DNA of 64,000 bases from Sphingomonas bacterium (GCF_903642285.1 NZ_CAHJWJ010000006.1:62001-126000); one strand, 5' to 3'. Shown: positions 17,423 to 26,967, counted from the stretch's first letter. Notes: generated from the sequence alone by a model not told the origin. Made by a program: numbers and translations.

Positions 17423-18277
17423 ATGACGCGCGTGCCGGGCGCTCCCGTGCTCAACGGCATGTCGGTCGATGTCGAGGACTGGTTCCAGGTCGGCGCGTTC
17501 GAGCGCGTGATCGACAAGGCCGATTGGCCGACACTCGATCCGCGGGTCGAGCGCAACACCGATGCCGTCCTGACGCTCTTCGCGGAAAGCGGTGTGAAGG
17601 CGACCTTCTTCACCCTCGGCTGGGTCGCCGATCGCCACCCCGCGCTGATCCGGCGGATCGTCGAGGCGGGCCACGAGATCGCGAGCCATGGCTGGGACCA
17701 TGTCCGGGTCTTCACGATGACGCCCGCTACCTTCCGCGCCGATATCGCCCACGCGCGCGCCACGATCGAGGACGCCGCCGGGGTCGCCGTCACCGGTTAC
17801 CGCGCGCCGAGCTTCTCGATCGATGCGCGTACGCCCTGGGCGCATGCGGTGCTGGCGGAGGATGGCTATGCCTATTCCTCCAGCGTCGCACCGGTGCGCC
17901 ACGATCATTATGGCTGGCGCGACGCACCGCGCTACGCATTCCGGCCTGTCGCCGACAGCCCGCTGGTCGAGGTGCCGGTGACCGTCGCGGAAATCGCCGG
18001 CCGGCGGCTGGCGACCGGAGGCGGGTTCTTCCGCCTGCTGCCCGCGGCGATCACCGATCATGCGGTGCGGCAGGTCAACCGCGCGGGACAACCCGCGATG
18101 TTCTATTTCCACCCGTGGGAGATCGATCCCGCACAGCCCCGCGTCGCTGCCGCCCCGATGCGGTCCAGGCTGCGGCACTATTCCCGGCTCGGCGCGATGG
18201 TGGGAAAGCTGCGCGGCTTGATCGATCGGCACGACTGGGGCCGGGTCGACGCCGCTATCGCTGCCCGTGCCCTATGA
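17423..18277 (+). CDS. XrtA system polysaccharide deacetylase
   Basis: 284 aa, carbohydrate esterase 4 (NodB) fold, removing acetyl groups from the polymer. SVDVEDWFQVG near the N terminus supplies the catalytic and metal aspartates. H89 and H93 in SHGWDH are the other zinc ligands. YRAPSFSID matches motif 3 and FYFHPWEID the C-terminal motif. No signal peptide is seen. The start is the ATG at 17423, 4 bp after the ATPase stop. Its stop overlaps the FemAB-like start. Confidence 0.93.
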   Translation: MTRVPGAPVLNGMSVDVEDWFQVGAFERVIDKADWPTLDPRVERNTDAVLTLFAESGVKATFFTLGWVADRHPALIRRIVEAGHEIASHGWDHVRVFTMTPATFRADIAHARATIEDAAGVAVTGYRAPSFSIDARTPWAHAVLAEDGYAYSSSVAPVRHDHYGWRDAPRYAFRPVADSPLVEVPVTVAEIAGRRLATGGGFFRLLPAAITDHAVRQVNRAGQPAMFYFHPWEIDPAQPRVAAAPMRSRLRHYSRLGAMVGKLRGLIDRHDWGRVDAAIAARAL

Positions 18278-19320
18278 TGCCGTTGATCGCCGCACCGGTC
18301 GGTATCCGGGAGGCCGATATCGCGGATGTGCGTGAGGCGGCGCGCATTGACACATTCGTTCGCGCGGCCGATGGCGCGACGCCTTTCCATCTGACCGGCT
18401 GGAGCCGTGCGGTTCAACGGAGCTGCGGCCAGCGATCGCGCTATCTGGTGGCGGAGCATGCGGACGGCTCGATCGCCGGCGTGTTGCCGCTGACCGCGAT
18501 GCGATCGCCGATCGCCGGGCGGGCGCTCGTGTCGGTCGGGTTCGGCGTCGATGGCGGCGTGCTGGGGGAAGCGGTGGAGCCGCTGGCCGCCGAGGCGTTG
18601 GATCTGGCGCAGCGGATCGGGTGCCCGGGCGTCGAACTGCGCGGCGGCGTCGCGCCGGACGGCTGGCATGTCGACGACGCTACCTACCTCGGCTTCGTCC
18701 GCCCAATTGCCGCGAACGACGAGGCCGAACTGCTCGCCATTCCGCGCAAGCAGCGCGCCGAAGTGCGCCGGGCTCTCGGGTTCGCGCTAGACATCGTCAC
18801 CGGCCGCGATCGGGCGATGCTGCGCGAGCATTACCGGGTCTACGCCGAATCCGTGCGGAACCTCGGCACGCCGGTCTTCCCGGCCGGGCTGTTCGTATCA
18901 GTGATGGCGGAACTCGACGCCGATATCCTGACCGTCCGCCATGGGGGCAGGGCGGTCGCGAGCGTCCTGAGCCTATATATGAACGGCACCGTCTATCCCT
19001 ATTGGGGGGGCGGCACCGCGACGGCACGGGGCCTGCGCGCCAACGACCGGATGTATTTCGCGCTGATGGCGCATGCGCGCGCGCGCGGTTGCACGCGGTT
19101 CGATTTCGGGCGGTCTAAGGCGGGGACCGGTGCGGCGGCGTTCAAGAAGAACTGGGGGTTCGAGCCCGAAGTCCGGCGTTATGCGACGAAAAGCGACGGT
19201 CCGCCGCGGACGATCAATCCGCTCGACCCCAGATATGCGGCGATGGTGGCGACCTGGAAGCGGCTGCCCTTATGGGCGGCGACGCTGGTCGGTCCGAGGA
19301 TCGCGCGGGGGCTTGGGTGA
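18274..19320 (+). CDS. FemAB-like XrtA/PEP-CTERM system-associated transferase
   Basis: 348 aa GNAT-fold FemAB-like protein. The C-terminal half holds the recognisable part: a YPYWGGGT segment, then ARARGCTRFDFGRSKAGTGAAAFKKNWGFEP, matching the family's FDFGRSK...G...FKKxWGF pattern. FemAB proteins transfer aminoacyl groups, and here an aminoacyl or acyl decoration of the glycan is likely. The ATG at 18274 overlaps the deacetylase stop. The TGA overlaps the GTG of the next gene. Confidence 0.9.
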   Translation: MMPLIAAPVGIREADIADVREAARIDTFVRAADGATPFHLTGWSRAVQRSCGQRSRYLVAEHADGSIAGVLPLTAMRSPIAGRALVSVGFGVDGGVLGEAVEPLAAEALDLAQRIGCPGVELRGGVAPDGWHVDDATYLGFVRPIAANDEAELLAIPRKQRAEVRRALGFALDIVTGRDRAMLREHYRVYAESVRNLGTPVFPAGLFVSVMAELDADILTVRHGGRAVASVLSLYMNGTVYPYWGGGTATARGLRANDRMYFALMAHARARGCTRFDFGRSKAGTGAAAFKKNWGFEPEVRRYATKSDGPPRTINPLDPRYAAMVATWKRLPLWAATLVGPRIARGLG

Positions 19321-20492
19321 AGCACATCATGTTCCTGGCGCACCGCGCGCCCTATCCGCCCGACCGCGGCGACAAGATCCGCAGCAACGCGGTGGTGAAC
19401 TGGCTCGCCGACCGCGCGCATGTCCATCTGGTCGCGTTCGCGGACGACCCCGGCGACCGGATCGTACCGGAAATGCTGCGCAGCAAATTGGCCAGCGCGA
19501 CGATCGTGCCGCGAAAGCGGAGCCGTGGCGCGGCCGTTATGAGCGCACTCGCAAGCGGTCAGTCGGTATCGCTCGCGGCGTTCAGGGACGGAGCGATGAC
19601 CGCGGCGGTACGTCAAATACTGGCCAGCCGGCCGATCGATGCGATCTACGCCTTTTCCGGGCAGATGGCGCAGTATCTGCCGGCCACGCCGCGCGCGATC
19701 ATGGATTTCGTCGATGTCGATTCGGCCAAGTTCGCCGCGCTGGCCGGCAAGGCGCGCGGCCCGATGCGCTGGCTGATGACGCGCGAGGCGAGGCTGCTCG
19801 GTGCGTATGAGCGTGCCGTCGCGGCGCGGGTCGAGGCCGGCCTGTTCGTCAGCGCCGCCGAGGCGACGCTGTTCCGCGCGGGCGGCGGCGCGGGCAATGT
19901 CCTGGTCGTGGAGAACGGGATCGATACCGCGCGATTCGATCCAGCGACGGTCGCGCCGGTCGAGACGGACGGTCCGCTAATCGTATTCACCGGACAAATG
20001 GATTACCCGCCGAATGTCGAGGCGGTGACGTGGTTCGCGACCGACATCTTGCCCATGATCCGCGCCCGCAACCCGGCGGCCCGCTTTGCGGTCGTCGGAC
20101 GATCGCCCACCGCAGCGGTTCGTCAGCTGGCGTCGGACGATGTCTTCGTGACGGGAGCGGTAGACGATGTGCGCGGCTGGCTGGCGGCGGCGAGCGTGTG
20201 CGTCGCGCCGCTCAAGCTGGCGCGCGGGGTGCAGAACAAGATCCTGGAAGCGATGGCGATGGCCCGCGCGGTGGTCGCGACACCGTGCGCTGCGGAGGGG
20301 ATCGACCATGACGGCACGATCCACGTCGCCGATGGTGCCGCAGCGTTCGCCGACGCGGTGTCTGCGCTGATCGACGACGTCCGACGCACCGACGCGATTG
20401 GCCAGGCCGCGCGCGCGCGCGTCATCGACCGTTATTCGTGGGACGAACGGCTGGCACCGCTCGACTCGTTGCTCGCGCCGAGCGCCGCGTGA
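19317..20492 (+). CDS. XrtA/PEP-CTERM system glycosyltransferase (GT4 type)
   Basis: 391 aa, GT-B fold. The N-terminal MFLAHRAPYPPDRGDKIRSN is characteristic of the glycosyltransferase family found with exosortases. The C-terminal half has VFTGQMDYPPNVEAVTWFA and then APLKLARGVQNKILEAMAMARAVVATPCAAEGI, the nucleotide-sugar-binding E-x7-E-like region. The start is the GTG at 19317 (VKHIMFLAH), overlapping the previous stop. It would add a sugar to the growing glycan at the cytoplasmic face. Confidence 0.92.
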   Translation: MKHIMFLAHRAPYPPDRGDKIRSNAVVNWLADRAHVHLVAFADDPGDRIVPEMLRSKLASATIVPRKRSRGAAVMSALASGQSVSLAAFRDGAMTAAVRQILASRPIDAIYAFSGQMAQYLPATPRAIMDFVDVDSAKFAALAGKARGPMRWLMTREARLLGAYERAVAARVEAGLFVSAAEATLFRAGGGAGNVLVVENGIDTARFDPATVAPVETDGPLIVFTGQMDYPPNVEAVTWFATDILPMIRARNPAARFAVVGRSPTAAVRQLASDDVFVTGAVDDVRGWLAAASVCVAPLKLARGVQNKILEAMAMARAVVATPCAAEGIDHDGTIHVADGAAAFADAVSALIDDVRRTDAIGQAARARVIDRYSWDERLAPLDSLLAPSAA

Positions 20493-22027
20493 CGATCGCG
20501 CTCCCGGCGGCCGCGGCAAAGCGCATGTCCGACGCGTGGCAACGGCATCTGGTCGCGCTTGCCCTCGTCACCGGTTTGCTGTTGCTGCTGTTCCGAGCCG
20601 ACCTCGGCGATCTCGCGCATATCTGGTGGACCAGCACGACCTTCGGGCATTGCCTGTTCATCGGCCCGGTGGTCGCCTGGCTCGTATGGCAGCGGCGCGG
20701 CGAACTCGCGCAGCTGGCACCGGTGGCGTGGTGGCCAGCGCTGGCGATCGTCGCGGCCGGTGGTACGGCATGGCTGACGGGCGAGGCGGGATCGGTGTCG
20801 TTCGCGCGGCATCTCGGGCTTGCCGTCATGTTGCAGGGGGCGGTGGTGACGATTCTCGGACCGTCGGTCGCGCGGGGGATCGCATTTCCGCTCGGCTATG
20901 CGCTGTTCCTGGTGCCAGCCGGCGAAGGGCTGCAATCGCCGCTCCAGACCGTCACCGCGCATATGGTCGTGCCGATGCTGCATGCGTCGGGCATTCCGGC
21001 AAGTCTCGACGGCGTGATGATTCACGGCGGCCGTTATTATTTCGAGGTCGCGGAAGCGTGTTCGGGGGCGAAGTTCGTGATCGCGATGGTCGCGTTCGGC
21101 GCATTGGTCGCGAATGTGTGCTTTACCACCTGGACGCGACGCGCCGTGTTTCTCGCGGTGTGCGTGGTCGTGCCGGTCGTGGCGAACGGCGTGCGGGCAT
21201 TCGCGACGATCTGGGCGGCGAACCGGATCTCGCTCGAACGCGCGACGGGGTTCGACCACATCGTCTATGGCTGGGTATTCTTCGGGCTGGTGATGGCGGC
21301 GGTGCTGGCGATCGGCTGGCGCTGGTTCGACCGTGCGCCCGACGCGCCCGCATTCGATCCGGCGACATTGCCCCCGCCGGTGAAGCATCGCACCGCATTG
21401 CCCGTCGCCGTCGTGCTGGTCCTGGCGACCGCAGGCCTCTTTCCCGCATGGTCGCAGGCGATCGCCGGGCGCGCGCAGCCCTTGCCCGCGCATATCGGCT
21501 TGCCCGTGGTGCCGGGCTGGCACCGCGTCGACGTCAGCGTCGATGCACCATGGGAGCCGAACTACCCCGGTGCGGACCACCACTTGTTCGGCCGCTACGC
21601 CGATGGTCGGGGTCGCCGGGTCGACATGGCGGTCGCGGTCTATGGCAGCCAGATGCGCGACCATGAGATGATCGCGTTCGGCCAGGGCGTGCTGCGCGAG
21701 GAGGATCGCTGGGTCCGCGTCGCCGACCTGCCCGATATCGATGGCGGCTCGGTGATGCGGATCACCGCCGCGGGTCGCGATCAGCATCCGGTGGAGCGCA
21801 TCGTCGCGACATGGTACCGGATTGGCGATGTCACCACGAACGCCCCCCCGCTGGTCAAGATCGAGGGTATGAAGGCGCGGCTGTTCGGCGGCCCGCAGCG
21901 CGCGGTCGCGATCCATCTGTCGGCGCAGGCCGGCACCGGGCAGGACCCCGTCGCCGCGATCCGCGCCTTCCGTGCCGCGCTCGGCGATATCGGTGCGGTC
22001 GCGGACCATGATGCGGGCATGCGCTGA
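20489..22027 (+). CDS. xrtA: exosortase A fused to an EpsI domain
   Basis: 512 aa. The N-terminal two thirds is a multi-pass membrane exosortase with the catalytic triad C191 (EACSGAKF), R236 (NGVRAF) and H257 (FDHIVYG). By family analogy with sortases it cleaves C-terminal PEP-CTERM sorting signals. The C-terminal part from about residue 310 (one membrane helix, then LPVVPGWHRVD...RITAAGRDQHPVERIVATWYRIG) matches the EpsI family, which is often a separate protein. The start is the GTG at 20489; an ATG at 20525 is possible. The TGA overlaps the amidotransferase ATG. Confidence 0.95.
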   Translation: MTIALPAAAAKRMSDAWQRHLVALALVTGLLLLLFRADLGDLAHIWWTSTTFGHCLFIGPVVAWLVWQRRGELAQLAPVAWWPALAIVAAGGTAWLTGEAGSVSFARHLGLAVMLQGAVVTILGPSVARGIAFPLGYALFLVPAGEGLQSPLQTVTAHMVVPMLHASGIPASLDGVMIHGGRYYFEVAEACSGAKFVIAMVAFGALVANVCFTTWTRRAVFLAVCVVVPVVANGVRAFATIWAANRISLERATGFDHIVYGWVFFGLVMAAVLAIGWRWFDRAPDAPAFDPATLPPPVKHRTALPVAVVLVLATAGLFPAWSQAIAGRAQPLPAHIGLPVVPGWHRVDVSVDAPWEPNYPGADHHLFGRYADGRGRRVDMAVAVYGSQMRDHEMIAFGQGVLREEDRWVRVADLPDIDGGSVMRITAAGRDQHPVERIVATWYRIGDVTTNAPPLVKIEGMKARLFGGPQRAVAIHLSAQAGTGQDPVAAIRAFRAALGDIGAVADHDAGMR

Positions 22028-23913
22028 TGTGCGGTATCGCCGGGATCTTCCATCCCGGGACGCCCAAGCCCGTCGAGCCGAGCCGGCTCGCGCAGATGAT
22101 CGCGGCGATAGCGCATCGCGGGCCCGACGGAGAGGGGATCTGGACTGCGCCCGGCGTCGGCTTCGGGCATCGGCGGCTGTCGGTCATCGATCTGGAGGGA
22201 TCGCCGCAGCCGATGTCGGATGGTGCCCTCACCGTCACCTATAATGGCGAGATCTATAATTTCGCGGAAATCCGTACCAATCTGATCGCCAAGGGGGCGG
22301 TGTTCCGTACCGCCGGCGATACCGAGGTCCTGCTCCACGGCTGGCGGCAATGGGGGCCGGGGGTGCTCGACCGGTTGAACGGGATGTTCGCCTTCGCGCT
22401 TCACGACGCGGACCGCGGGACGCTGTTCCTCGCGCGCGACCGGCTGGGGGTGAAGCCGCTATTTTACGTCGAGCTGTCCGACGGGTCGCTCGCGTTCGCG
22501 TCGGAATTGAAGGGATTGCTGGCGCATCCGCTCGTCCGCCGCACGCCCGATCTGCGCGCGGTCGAGGACTATATGGCCTGGGGCTATGTGCCCGACGACG
22601 CCTGCATCGTCGCAGGGGTACGCAAGCTGGCGGCCGGGCATTTCCTGCTCGTCGAGCGCGGCAAGGGCGTTCCCCAGCCGCGGCAATGGTGGGACGCGGA
22701 TTTCACTAACCGTGCGCGCGGTTCGGCGGATTCGCTCGGTATCGAATTGCTGGCGAAGATGCGCGACGGGGTGCAAAGCCGGATGGTTGCCGACGTTCCG
22801 CTCGGCGCATTCCTGTCGGGCGGGGTAGACAGCTCCGCGGTGGTCGCACTGATGGCCGAGACCAGTCGGTCGGCGGTGAAGACCTGCACCATCGGGTTCG
22901 CGGAAGCCGACTACGACGAGCGCGGCTATGCCGAGCAGGTCGCGCAGCGGTTCGCGACCGATCATGCCACCCGCATCGTCTCGTCCGACGACCATGCGCT
23001 GATCGAAACGCTGGTCACCAGCTTCGACGAGCCCTTCGCCGACGCCTCCGCGCTGGCGACCTATCAGGTCTGCGCTTTGGCGCGGGAAAGCGTCACCGTC
23101 GCATTGTCGGGGGACGGTGCGGACGAGGCGCTGGCGGGGTATCGCCGCTACCGCTTCCAGGCGGCGGAGGAGCGGGTGCGAGGCCTTCTGCCGACGGCGA
23201 TGCGAACGTCGGTATTCGGCGCGCTCGGGCGGCATTATCCAAAGGCCGACTGGGCACCGCGGCCGCTGCGGGCGAAATCGACGCTGCTGGCGCTCGCGGG
23301 TGACGGCGACGAAGCCTATGCGCAAGCGGTCGGGGTGACGACGCCGATGCTGCGCGCGCGGCTTTTCACGGCCGAGGCGCGGCGGCATCTGGGCGGCTAC
23401 CGCGCGGAGGATGCCTATGTCGCCGCGATGCGTGCTGCGCCGGCGCGCGACGCGTTGGACCGCGCGCAATATGCCGATCTGAAGCGCTGGCTGCCGGGCG
23501 ATATCCTGACCAAGGTCGACCGGACCAGCATGGCGGTCGGGCTGGAAGCGCGCGAGCCGCTGCTCGACCACCGGCTGATCGAGTTCGCCGCGACGCTGCC
23601 CGTGTCGATGCGGCTGCGGCGCGGGCAGGGGAAGTGGCTGATGAAGCGGGCGCTGACGCCGTATCTGCCCGACGATATCCTCTACCGGCGCAAGATGGGG
23701 TTCGTGACGCCGGTCTCCGCGTGGTTCCGCGGCGCACTGGCGGGCGAGGCAGCGGCGCTGGCGACGTCGCGGACGCTGATCGAGAGCGGCTGGTTCGACG
23801 GCGCGGCGATCGCCGATATGGCCGCGGCGCACCGGTCGGGGCGGGGGGAGCATGGGCGGACATTGTGGCAGCTGGTGATGCTGGAACGGTCGATGAAGCG
23901 GGTGTTCGGGTAA
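22027..23913 (+). CDS. XrtA/PEP-CTERM system amidotransferase (asparagine-synthase type)
   Basis: 628 aa. The N-terminal class II glutamine amidotransferase domain has nucleophile C2 (MCGIAGIF). The C-terminal asparagine-synthase domain has the PP-loop SGGVDSSA at 264-271 and LSGDGADEALAGYRRY. The enzyme would use glutamine-derived ammonia to amidate a carboxylate in the polysaccharide or its precursor. It is the last gene of the forward XrtA series, and its ATG overlaps the xrtA stop. Confidence 0.92.
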   Translation: MCGIAGIFHPGTPKPVEPSRLAQMIAAIAHRGPDGEGIWTAPGVGFGHRRLSVIDLEGSPQPMSDGALTVTYNGEIYNFAEIRTNLIAKGAVFRTAGDTEVLLHGWRQWGPGVLDRLNGMFAFALHDADRGTLFLARDRLGVKPLFYVELSDGSLAFASELKGLLAHPLVRRTPDLRAVEDYMAWGYVPDDACIVAGVRKLAAGHFLLVERGKGVPQPRQWWDADFTNRARGSADSLGIELLAKMRDGVQSRMVADVPLGAFLSGGVDSSAVVALMAETSRSAVKTCTIGFAEADYDERGYAEQVAQRFATDHATRIVSSDDHALIETLVTSFDEPFADASALATYQVCALARESVTVALSGDGADEALAGYRRYRFQAAEERVRGLLPTAMRTSVFGALGRHYPKADWAPRPLRAKSTLLALAGDGDEAYAQAVGVTTPMLRARLFTAEARRHLGGYRAEDAYVAAMRAAPARDALDRAQYADLKRWLPGDILTKVDRTSMAVGLEAREPLLDHRLIEFAATLPVSMRLRRGQGKWLMKRALTPYLPDDILYRRKMGFVTPVSAWFRGALAGEAAALATSRTLIESGWFDGAAIADMAAAHRSGRGEHGRTLWQLVMLERSMKRVFG

Positions 23914-23917
23914 TCGT

Positions 23918-24004
23918 CCGTCATGCCGGGCTCATCCCAACATCCAGTGCCGCGATCGTCGCGCTGCGTGGCTCTGGACCCCCGGCACGAGGCGGCGGTG
24001 ACGG
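23918..24004. repeat. palindromic repeat between convergent genes
   Basis: The left half CCGTCATGCCGGGCTCATCC (arm 23918-23947) is answered by CTGGACCCCCGGCAC...GGTGACGG (23974-24004). It belongs to the CCGGGGTCCAG/ATGCCGGG family also seen at 56.0 and 57.6 kb. It fills the gap between the amidotransferase and yihA, which converge here, so it may act as a terminator. Confidence 0.75.
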
Positions 24005-24009
24005 GAGGG

Positions 24010-24660
24010 CTAAACCCGCACCGCCTCCAGCACCGCCGCACGCAGTTCGGCGATCCCCATGCCGCCCTCGCTCGATGTCGCGAGCACCCCCGGATGTGCC
24101 GCGGGCCGCTTGCGCGCCTCCGCCTCGACCGACGCGGCGACCGCGGCCAGGTCGGTCACCTTGACCTTGTCCGCCTTGGTCAGCACCATGCGGTAGCTGA
24201 CCGCCGCCTTGTCGAGCATGTCGAGGATTTCGCGGTCGACCTCCTTCACGCCGTGGCGCGCGTCGATCAGCACCAGCGCGCGCTTGAGCACCTGCCGCCC
24301 GCGCAGGAAATCGTTCACGAGGAAGCGCCATTTCCTGACGACGTCCTTGGGAGCCTTCGCGAAACCATAGCCCGGCATGTCGACCAGCCGGAATTCGAGC
24401 GGATCGCCGACGTCGAAGAAGTTCAGCTCCTGCGTCCGCCCCGGCGTGTTCGACGTCCGCGCGAGCGCGTTGCGCCCGGTCAGCGCGTTCAGCAGCGACG
24501 ACTTGCCGACATTGGACCGCCCCGCGAACGCGATCTCGGGCACGTCGGGAGCGGGCAGATGCTCGAGGCCGGGCGCGGATTTGAGGAACCCGATCGGCCC
24601 GGCGAATATCTTGCGCGCGGTCTCTATCAGCTCTTCGTCCTCCCCGCCTTCATCGCTCAT
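24010..24660 (-). CDS. yihA: ribosome biogenesis GTP-binding protein YihA/YsxC
   Basis: 216 aa TRAFAC-class GTPase needed for 50S subunit assembly. G1 GRSNVGKSS is at 47-55, the G2 region NTPGRTQELNFF follows, then G3 DMPGYG and G4 TKAD. The start ATG at 24660 overlaps the yidC stop (ATGA), so it is the last gene of the rpmH-rnpA-yidD-yidC-yihA operon. Confidence 0.96.
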   Translation of the reverse strand: MSDEGGEDEELIETARKIFAGPIGFLKSAPGLEHLPAPDVPEIAFAGRSNVGKSSLLNALTGRNALARTSNTPGRTQELNFFDVGDPLEFRLVDMPGYGFAKAPKDVVRKWRFLVNDFLRGRQVLKRALVLIDARHGVKEVDREILDMLDKAAVSYRMVLTKADKVKVTDLAAVAASVEAEARKRPAAHPGVLATSSEGGMGIAELRAAVLEAVRV

Positions 24661-26357
24661 TTCGCCGCAGCCTGTTTGAGCGCGGGATGCCGCGAATAGA
24701 GCAGTTGCTGCTGGAGGATCGTGAGGCAGTTCGAGGTGATCCAGTAGATCAGCAGCCCGACGGCGAACGACGACATGACGAACATCAGGATCCACGGCAT
24801 CAGCGCGAAGACCTGTTTCTGCGCATCGTCCATCGCCTGCGGGTTCAGCTTGAACTGGAAATACATCGATATGCCGTAGAGGATCGGGATGACGCCGATC
24901 GCGATCATGTGCGGCGGCACGAAGGGCAGCAGTCCGAAGAGATTGACTGGGGTCAGTGGGTCGGGTGCGGACAAATCCCTGATCCAGCCGAAAAAGGGCT
25001 GGTGCCGCATCTCGATCGTCAGCATCAATGTCTTGTATAGCGCATAGAAGATCGGGATCTGCAGCAATGTCGGCAGGCAGCCGGCAAGCGGATTGGCTTT
25101 TTCCGCCTTGTACAGCGCCATGACCTCCTGCTGCTGACGCACCTTGTCGTCCTTGTAGCGTTCCTGGAGCGCCTTCATCTTCGGCTGGATCGCGCGCATC
25201 TTCGCCATCGACGCGAACTGGCGCTGTGCGATCGGAAACATCAACCCGCGGATCGTGAGGGTAAGCAGGATGATCGCGACGCCGAAATTGCCCGCGATGC
25301 GGAACAGCCAGTCGAGATAGGTGAAGATCGGCCTGACGACGATCTCGAACCAACCCCAGTCGATCGACTTGTCGAGCTTCTCGATGCCTTCGTCCTGATA
25401 CCGCTGGAGGAGCCGCACTTCCTTCGCGCCGGCGAAGAAACGGCTCGACTGGGTCACGCTCTGGCCGGGGGACAGGACTTTCGGCTGTACCGAATAATCG
25501 GCCTGATAAGCCTGGTTGGCGCCTGCGCGGAATTCCCCGTCGAACGCCGCAGCCTGATCGGGGACGAGCGCGGTCAGCCAATATTTGTCGGTGAAGCCGA
25601 GCCAGCCGCCGGTCGACGCGAACTTCTCGGGCGCGGCATCGATGTCCTTGAACTTCTGCGAATAGTCCGCGCCGCCGCCGTGCACGGAAACCGGACCGGT
25701 GTGCATCGTCCAGGTCGCCGGGTCCTTCGACACGCCGATCCGGTTGACGAGGCCATAGGCCGCGACGGGCACGGGTGCCTTGCCGGCGTTCAGGACGGTC
25801 TGCTGGACCGTGAACACATAGCCGTCATCGACCGCCATCGTGATCCGGAACCGCTGACCGGTCGCATTGGCGGCGTCGAGGTTGACCGGATGCCCCGGGG
25901 CGAGCAGTGTCGACGATGCGGTCCACACCGTATCGGGCGCAGGAGGCTTGAGCCCGTCGTCGCGCCACCCGAACCCGGCGAAATAGGCCTCGGGCGCGCC
26001 GGCGGGGGACAGCAGCCGGATCGGCGGCGAATCCCGGGCGATCGTTTCCTTGTAGGTCTTCAGCACCAGATCGTCGATCCGCGCACCCTTCAGGTTGATC
26101 GACCCGTGCAGTCTGGGCGTATCGATCGTGACTCGCGGGCTCGACGCCAGCACGACCGTCCGGTCGCGGATCGCGGTCGGCCCGTCCGCGGTGGGGTCGG
26201 CAGCGGGGTTGGCGACGACCTTGGTCTTGCCGCCCTCGATCTTCGTGACGGGCGGATTGGCCGTCGGGAAGAACCTGCCCTGGATCAGCGGCCAGCCGAA
26301 CAGGATCAACGCCGCGATCACCGCGAACAGGACGAAATTCTGGCGATCGTCCTTCAT
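24657..26357 (-). CDS. yidC: membrane protein insertase YidC
   Basis: 566 aa, long (Gram-negative) form. There is an N-terminal anchor (FVLFAVIAALILFGWPLI), a large periplasmic domain at about 50-350, then the conserved 60KD_IMP core with about five helices. The core includes GNFGVAIILLTLTIRGLMFP with its hydrophilic-groove arginine and MPWILMFVMSSFAVGLLIYW. It inserts and folds inner-membrane proteins with or without SecYEG. The order rnpA-yidD-yidC is conserved across bacteria. Confidence 0.97.
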   Translation of the reverse strand: MKDDRQNFVLFAVIAALILFGWPLIQGRFFPTANPPVTKIEGGKTKVVANPAADPTADGPTAIRDRTVVLASSPRVTIDTPRLHGSINLKGARIDDLVLKTYKETIARDSPPIRLLSPAGAPEAYFAGFGWRDDGLKPPAPDTVWTASSTLLAPGHPVNLDAANATGQRFRITMAVDDGYVFTVQQTVLNAGKAPVPVAAYGLVNRIGVSKDPATWTMHTGPVSVHGGGADYSQKFKDIDAAPEKFASTGGWLGFTDKYWLTALVPDQAAAFDGEFRAGANQAYQADYSVQPKVLSPGQSVTQSSRFFAGAKEVRLLQRYQDEGIEKLDKSIDWGWFEIVVRPIFTYLDWLFRIAGNFGVAIILLTLTIRGLMFPIAQRQFASMAKMRAIQPKMKALQERYKDDKVRQQQEVMALYKAEKANPLAGCLPTLLQIPIFYALYKTLMLTIEMRHQPFFGWIRDLSAPDPLTPVNLFGLLPFVPPHMIAIGVIPILYGISMYFQFKLNPQAMDDAQKQVFALMPWILMFVMSSFAVGLLIYWITSNCLTILQQQLLYSRHPALKQAAAK

Positions 26358-26402
26358 TTGGCGTCTTTCACTGAAAATCTTCCCGGTTCACGGTATGGGC
26401 CG

Positions 26403-26615
26403 TCAAGGTACGGGGTCCGGTCCGTACCCGCCCCAGGGATGGCAGCGGGCGATGCGCTTCGCCGCCAACCACCCCCCCTTGGCCGCGCCATAGCGGCGAA
26501 GCGCGGTGATTGCATAGGCGGAACAGCTGGGCTGGTAGCGGCAGCTCGGCGGCAGGACGAGCGAGGGGCCTAATTGCCATCCGCGAACGATCAGCACGAG
26601 CAGCGGCGCGATCAC
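26403..26615 (-). CDS. yidD: membrane protein insertion efficiency factor YidD
   Basis: 70 aa. The family signature CRYQPSCSAYA and the following C in RIARCHPWG(G)YGPDPVP are present, after an amphipathic N terminus. The start is the GTG at 26615, overlapping the rnpA stop (GTGA). It is thought to help YidC-dependent insertion. It lies 45 bp before yidC. Confidence 0.95.
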   Translation of the reverse strand: MIAPLLVLIVRGWQLGPSLVLPPSCRYQPSCSAYAITALRRYGAAKGGWLAAKRIARCHPWGGYGPDPVP

Positions 26616-26965
26616 CGGGCGATCTTCGCAAACGCCTTGCCGAGTTCGATCTCGAGCAGCGCATAATCCCGCTCGATCCCGCCCTGCCGCCCGATCAGGA
26701 CATGGTCCGCACCTGGCACGCCCTTGACCGGCAGCAGCGACCGCGCGAGCGCCCGCAATCGGCGCTTCATCCGGTTGCGCACCACTGCGTTGCCGATCTT
26801 CTTGGTGACGGTGAAGCCGATGCGCATCGCATCGTCGCCATCGCCGCGCGGGCGCATCAATAATACGAACCCGGGCATCGGCGCGCGCCTGCCGGCGTTC
26901 ACGGCCAGGAAATCGCTGCGTCTGGTGAGGGTGGCGACCGCAGGAACGGTACCACCCGCGGGCAT
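26612..26965 (-). CDS. rnpA: ribonuclease P protein component
   Basis: 117 aa basic protein that binds the RNase P RNA and matures tRNA 5' ends. The signature IGFTVTKKIGNAVVRNRMKRRLR is clear. The start is the ATG at 26965, giving MPAGGTVPAVATLTRRSDFL; the frame is open further upstream, but that part is antiparallel to rpmH in another frame. It begins 2 bp after the rpmH stop. Confidence 0.95.
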   Translation of the reverse strand: MPAGGTVPAVATLTRRSDFLAVNAGRRAPMPGFVLLMRPRGDGDDAMRIGFTVTKKIGNAVVRNRMKRRLRALARSLLPVKGVPGADHVLIGRQGGIERDYALLEIELGKAFAKIAR

Positions 26966-26967
26966 GG

